Assembly (NCBI RefSeq): GCF_025384765.1
Contig: NZ_VHLL01000006.1
Coordinates: 62,001-126,000, forward strand
Length of the DNA stretch: 64,000 nucleotides
Direction: 5' to 3'
Source of the DNA: Methanoculleus formosensis
GTDB lineage: Archaea; Halobacteriota; Methanomicrobia; Methanomicrobiales; Methanoculleaceae
Under the pieces are notes generated by a model. The model was given only the letters and a program-made list of their open reading frames with translations, ran no database searches and was not told the DNA's origin. Position numbers and translations under genes: made by a program. Below are positions 62,573 to 64,000 of this stretch, one piece after another (position 1 is the first letter of the stretch; every line of letters begins with the position of its first letter).

Positions 62573-63154
62573 ATGATTGACAGATTTCTTGAGGGTAACA
62601 AAAACTTCCTGGAAGATGATTTTAAAAAGAATCCCGATCATTATGGCCCGCTTGCCTCAGATCAACACCCGGTGGTCCTCTGGATCGGGTGCTCAGACTC
62701 ACGAGTAGACCCTGAACGCATCACGGGTTCCAGGGCCGGCGAGATCTTCGTCCAGCGCAACATCGGCAACATTGTCCCGGTTCACGACTGGAACTTCGCG
62801 ACCGTGCTCGAGTACGCGGTCAACCACCTCAGAGTCGGGGATATCGTCATCTGCGGGCACTCCGACTGCGGCGCCATAAAGGGGCTCGGCAAGGAGAGTG
62901 AGGATGCGTACATTCCGCTCTGGCTCAACAACGCAAAAGGGGCGAAGCGCCGCGTTGAGTGCCGGATGCAGGTGCCGCAAACCCCTGAAGAAGAGAAGAT
63001 CTGGCAGAGGCTCGTCGAGATCGAGAACGTTGGCCTGCAACTCGAGCACCTCCGCACCTACCCGCCGGTCATGGCCGCAGAAAAAGAGGGACGGGTCCGG
63101 CTTCACGGCCTTTACTTCGACCTTGCGACTGGCGAACTGAAGAAGATATTTTAA
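62573..63154 (+). CDS. can: beta-class carbonic anhydrase
   Basis: A 193 aa zinc enzyme that interconverts CO2 and bicarbonate, useful to a CO2-reducing methanogen. The zinc ligands and Asp-Arg dyad are in WIGCSDSRVDPE and ICGHSDCGAIKG. ATG 62573 has GGAG eight to ten bases upstream. Its stop overlaps the convergent gene by four bases. Confidence 0.96.
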   Translation: MIDRFLEGNKNFLEDDFKKNPDHYGPLASDQHPVVLWIGCSDSRVDPERITGSRAGEIFVQRNIGNIVPVHDWNFATVLEYAVNHLRVGDIVICGHSDCGAIKGLGKESEDAYIPLWLNNAKGAKRRVECRMQVPQTPEEEKIWQRLVEIENVGLQLEHLRTYPPVMAAEKEGRVRLHGLYFDLATGELKKIF

Positions 63155-63495
63155 AACTCTTCCAGTGCATAATCAATCTCTTCTTTTATCAGGTCGAGCG
63201 AGACCCTCCCGATCGACGTAAGCCGCCCGTTGACCAGGATGATCGGGATAGGGGGATGGCGCTCCTCGACGATCTCTCGCACGTAGTCGGGCATCCCTTC
63301 GTCGATCAGCGTCAGCTTCACCTCGACGGTATCCCCGTACAGGTCGAGGAGCTCGTCGCGCAGCGCGCTGATGGCATCTATCAGGTTGTTCGACGGGTAG
63401 CAGGTCTCAAGGCCGCAGGATCTCGTCTCGTCGCAGGGAAACGGGCCGCACTCGGACTCCTCGAGCCCGACAATCTCAACTGTCACTTCAGCCAT
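63151..63495 (-). CDS. small cysteine-containing protein, thioredoxin-like fold suspected
   Basis: A 114 aa protein with four or five Cys near the N-terminus (ECGPFPCDETRSCGLETCYP), followed by alternating helices and strands, including TVEVKLTLIDEG and PIPIILVNGRLTSIG, the pattern of a thioredoxin-like fold whose GRLTSIG loop resembles the cis-Pro region. I do not recognise a named family. It could bind a metal or act as a thiol carrier. It is the last gene before the incomplete flavoprotein, on the same strand. Confidence 0.7.
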   Translation of the reverse strand: MAEVTVEIVGLEESECGPFPCDETRSCGLETCYPSNNLIDAISALRDELLDLYGDTVEVKLTLIDEGMPDYVREIVEERHPPIPIILVNGRLTSIGRVSLDLIKEEIDYALEEF

Positions 63496-63523
63496 GTATC
63501 ATCGGTGGGGGACGGATGCTATA

Positions 63524-64000
63524 TTACCCTTCGTTTCGGGGCTCGAGGAGCGCGGAGAGCGCCGCCCGGACGCTATATTCAACCCCGGCGATCGTCTCCA
63601 CGTCTCTCGCCCGGTCGAGATCGCCGATCAGCACCGGGTCGGCGGGGCGAATGCCCAGGTTCTCCATGAACATCCCCACCACCCTTGTTGTGCAGACAAA
63701 CGGATCGGCCCCGCGCCGTCCCGCGACGGCGACGAGCAGGCCCCGGGCGTGCAGTTCCTTCCCCAGGATCTTCTCCCGGGCATGAAGCCACTGGCAGCGA
63801 TCTATCGCCGCCTTGAGGGGTGCCGGGACGGTGCCGGTGTAGACGGGGGTGCAGACGACGACTATGGAAGCGGCCTCAAGCGCCCGGATGATCGGGGGCA
63901 TATCGTCCTCGACCGGGCAGTAGCCCTGGTCGTAGCAGACGTAGCAGCCGATGCACGGCCGGATATCCATCTCCTGCAGGGAGAAGATCCGGGACGTGAG
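63524..64000 (-). CDS. iron-sulfur flavoprotein (5' end cut by window)
   Basis: The C-terminal about 158 residues of an NADPH-dependent FMN reductase-family protein. The compact cluster motif CIGCYVCYDQGYC (C-x2-C-x2-C-x5-C) is the mark of archaeal iron-sulfur flavoproteins, followed by VVCTPVYTGTVPAPLKAAID, the flavodoxin-like FMN strand and helix. The frame is open to the right edge of the window (LTSRIFSLQEMDIRP), so ATG 63970 is probably not the start. Confidence 0.82.
   Translation of the reverse strand, partial: LTSRIFSLQEMDIRPCIGCYVCYDQGYCPVEDDMPPIIRALEAASIVVVCTPVYTGTVPAPLKAAIDRCQWLHAREKILGKELHARGLLVAVAGRRGADPFVCTTRVVGMFMENLGIRPADPVLIGDLDRARDVETIAGVEYSVRAALSALLEPRNEG

Overview
The window reads as a GC-rich chromosome segment from a methanogenic euryarchaeon of the order Methanomicrobiales, most like Methanoculleus. 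This is inferred from gene content and protein style, not from a database search. Supporting signs are archaellins with the Methanomicrobiales-type N-terminus, an arl/che cluster with CheF, CheC and CheD, aIF5A, Pelota, ABCE1 and RqcH, a GIDDTD (Mmp11/TiaS-like) protein, archaeal box A promoters, AGGTGA-type ribosome binding sites and short T-run terminators.

Layout. 1-7.9 kb: the 3' part of a bacterial-type ATP phosphofructokinase gene overlapping pgk, then PRC-barrel, ChaB, a B12-binding radical SAM protein, a phosphoesterase, a CYTH protein, an AAA/STAND ATPase and a SlyD-type FKBP. 8.7-14.6 kb: a translation quality-control block, with rqcH and pelA overlapping by ATGA, then an EMC6-like membrane gene and ABCE1. 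14.9-30.3 kb: one long minus-strand motility region. A che operon (cheY-B-A-C-D plus a secreted beta-propeller) lies downstream of an arl operon (arlD/CE-G-F-H-I-J, an unrecognised acidic membrane protein, cheF), and two tandem archaellin genes stand upstream. 31.4-38.6 kb: a ten-gene Mrp-type cation/proton antiporter operon in which MrpA is split over three genes. 38.7-39.9 kb: a decayed hicBA remnant next to an intact hicBA pair.

40.2-46.7 kb: agmatinase with aIF5A on the minus strand, then on the plus strand an IMPase-family phosphatase and NAD kinase pair, DUF169, an ACT protein with homoserine dehydrogenase, and a winged-helix/GIDDTD fusion. 47.3-49.3 kb: a DUF2284 gene split by a TnpB-only IS200/IS605-type element. 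49.3-54.3 kb: inositol phosphate synthase, an APC permease, tRNA-Gly(GCC), a PrsW-type protease and a multi-pass membrane protein. 54.4-60.1 kb: a tightly coupled tetrapyrrole operon (precorrin-2 dehydrogenase, hemA, hemB, hemL, hemC, SUMT) with no hemD. 60.6-64 kb: ilvD, beta carbonic anhydrase, a small cysteine-rich protein and an incomplete iron-sulfur flavoprotein.

The larger gene-free gaps (7.9-8.8, 11.7-12.4, 14.6-14.9, 39.3, 46.7-47.3 and 60.1-60.6 kb) hold copies of one dispersed GC-rich repeat family. It is bounded by inverted GGATATCGCC / GGCGATATCC ends and is probably a non-autonomous element or a family of structured RNA/DNA hairpins. Together with the TnpB insertion and the hicBA remnant it is the mobile part of an otherwise core region. 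The best leads for new biology are the TnpB element with a readable target motif and guide, this repeat family, the winged-helix/GIDDTD fusion, and two unknown proteins built into the motility operons.
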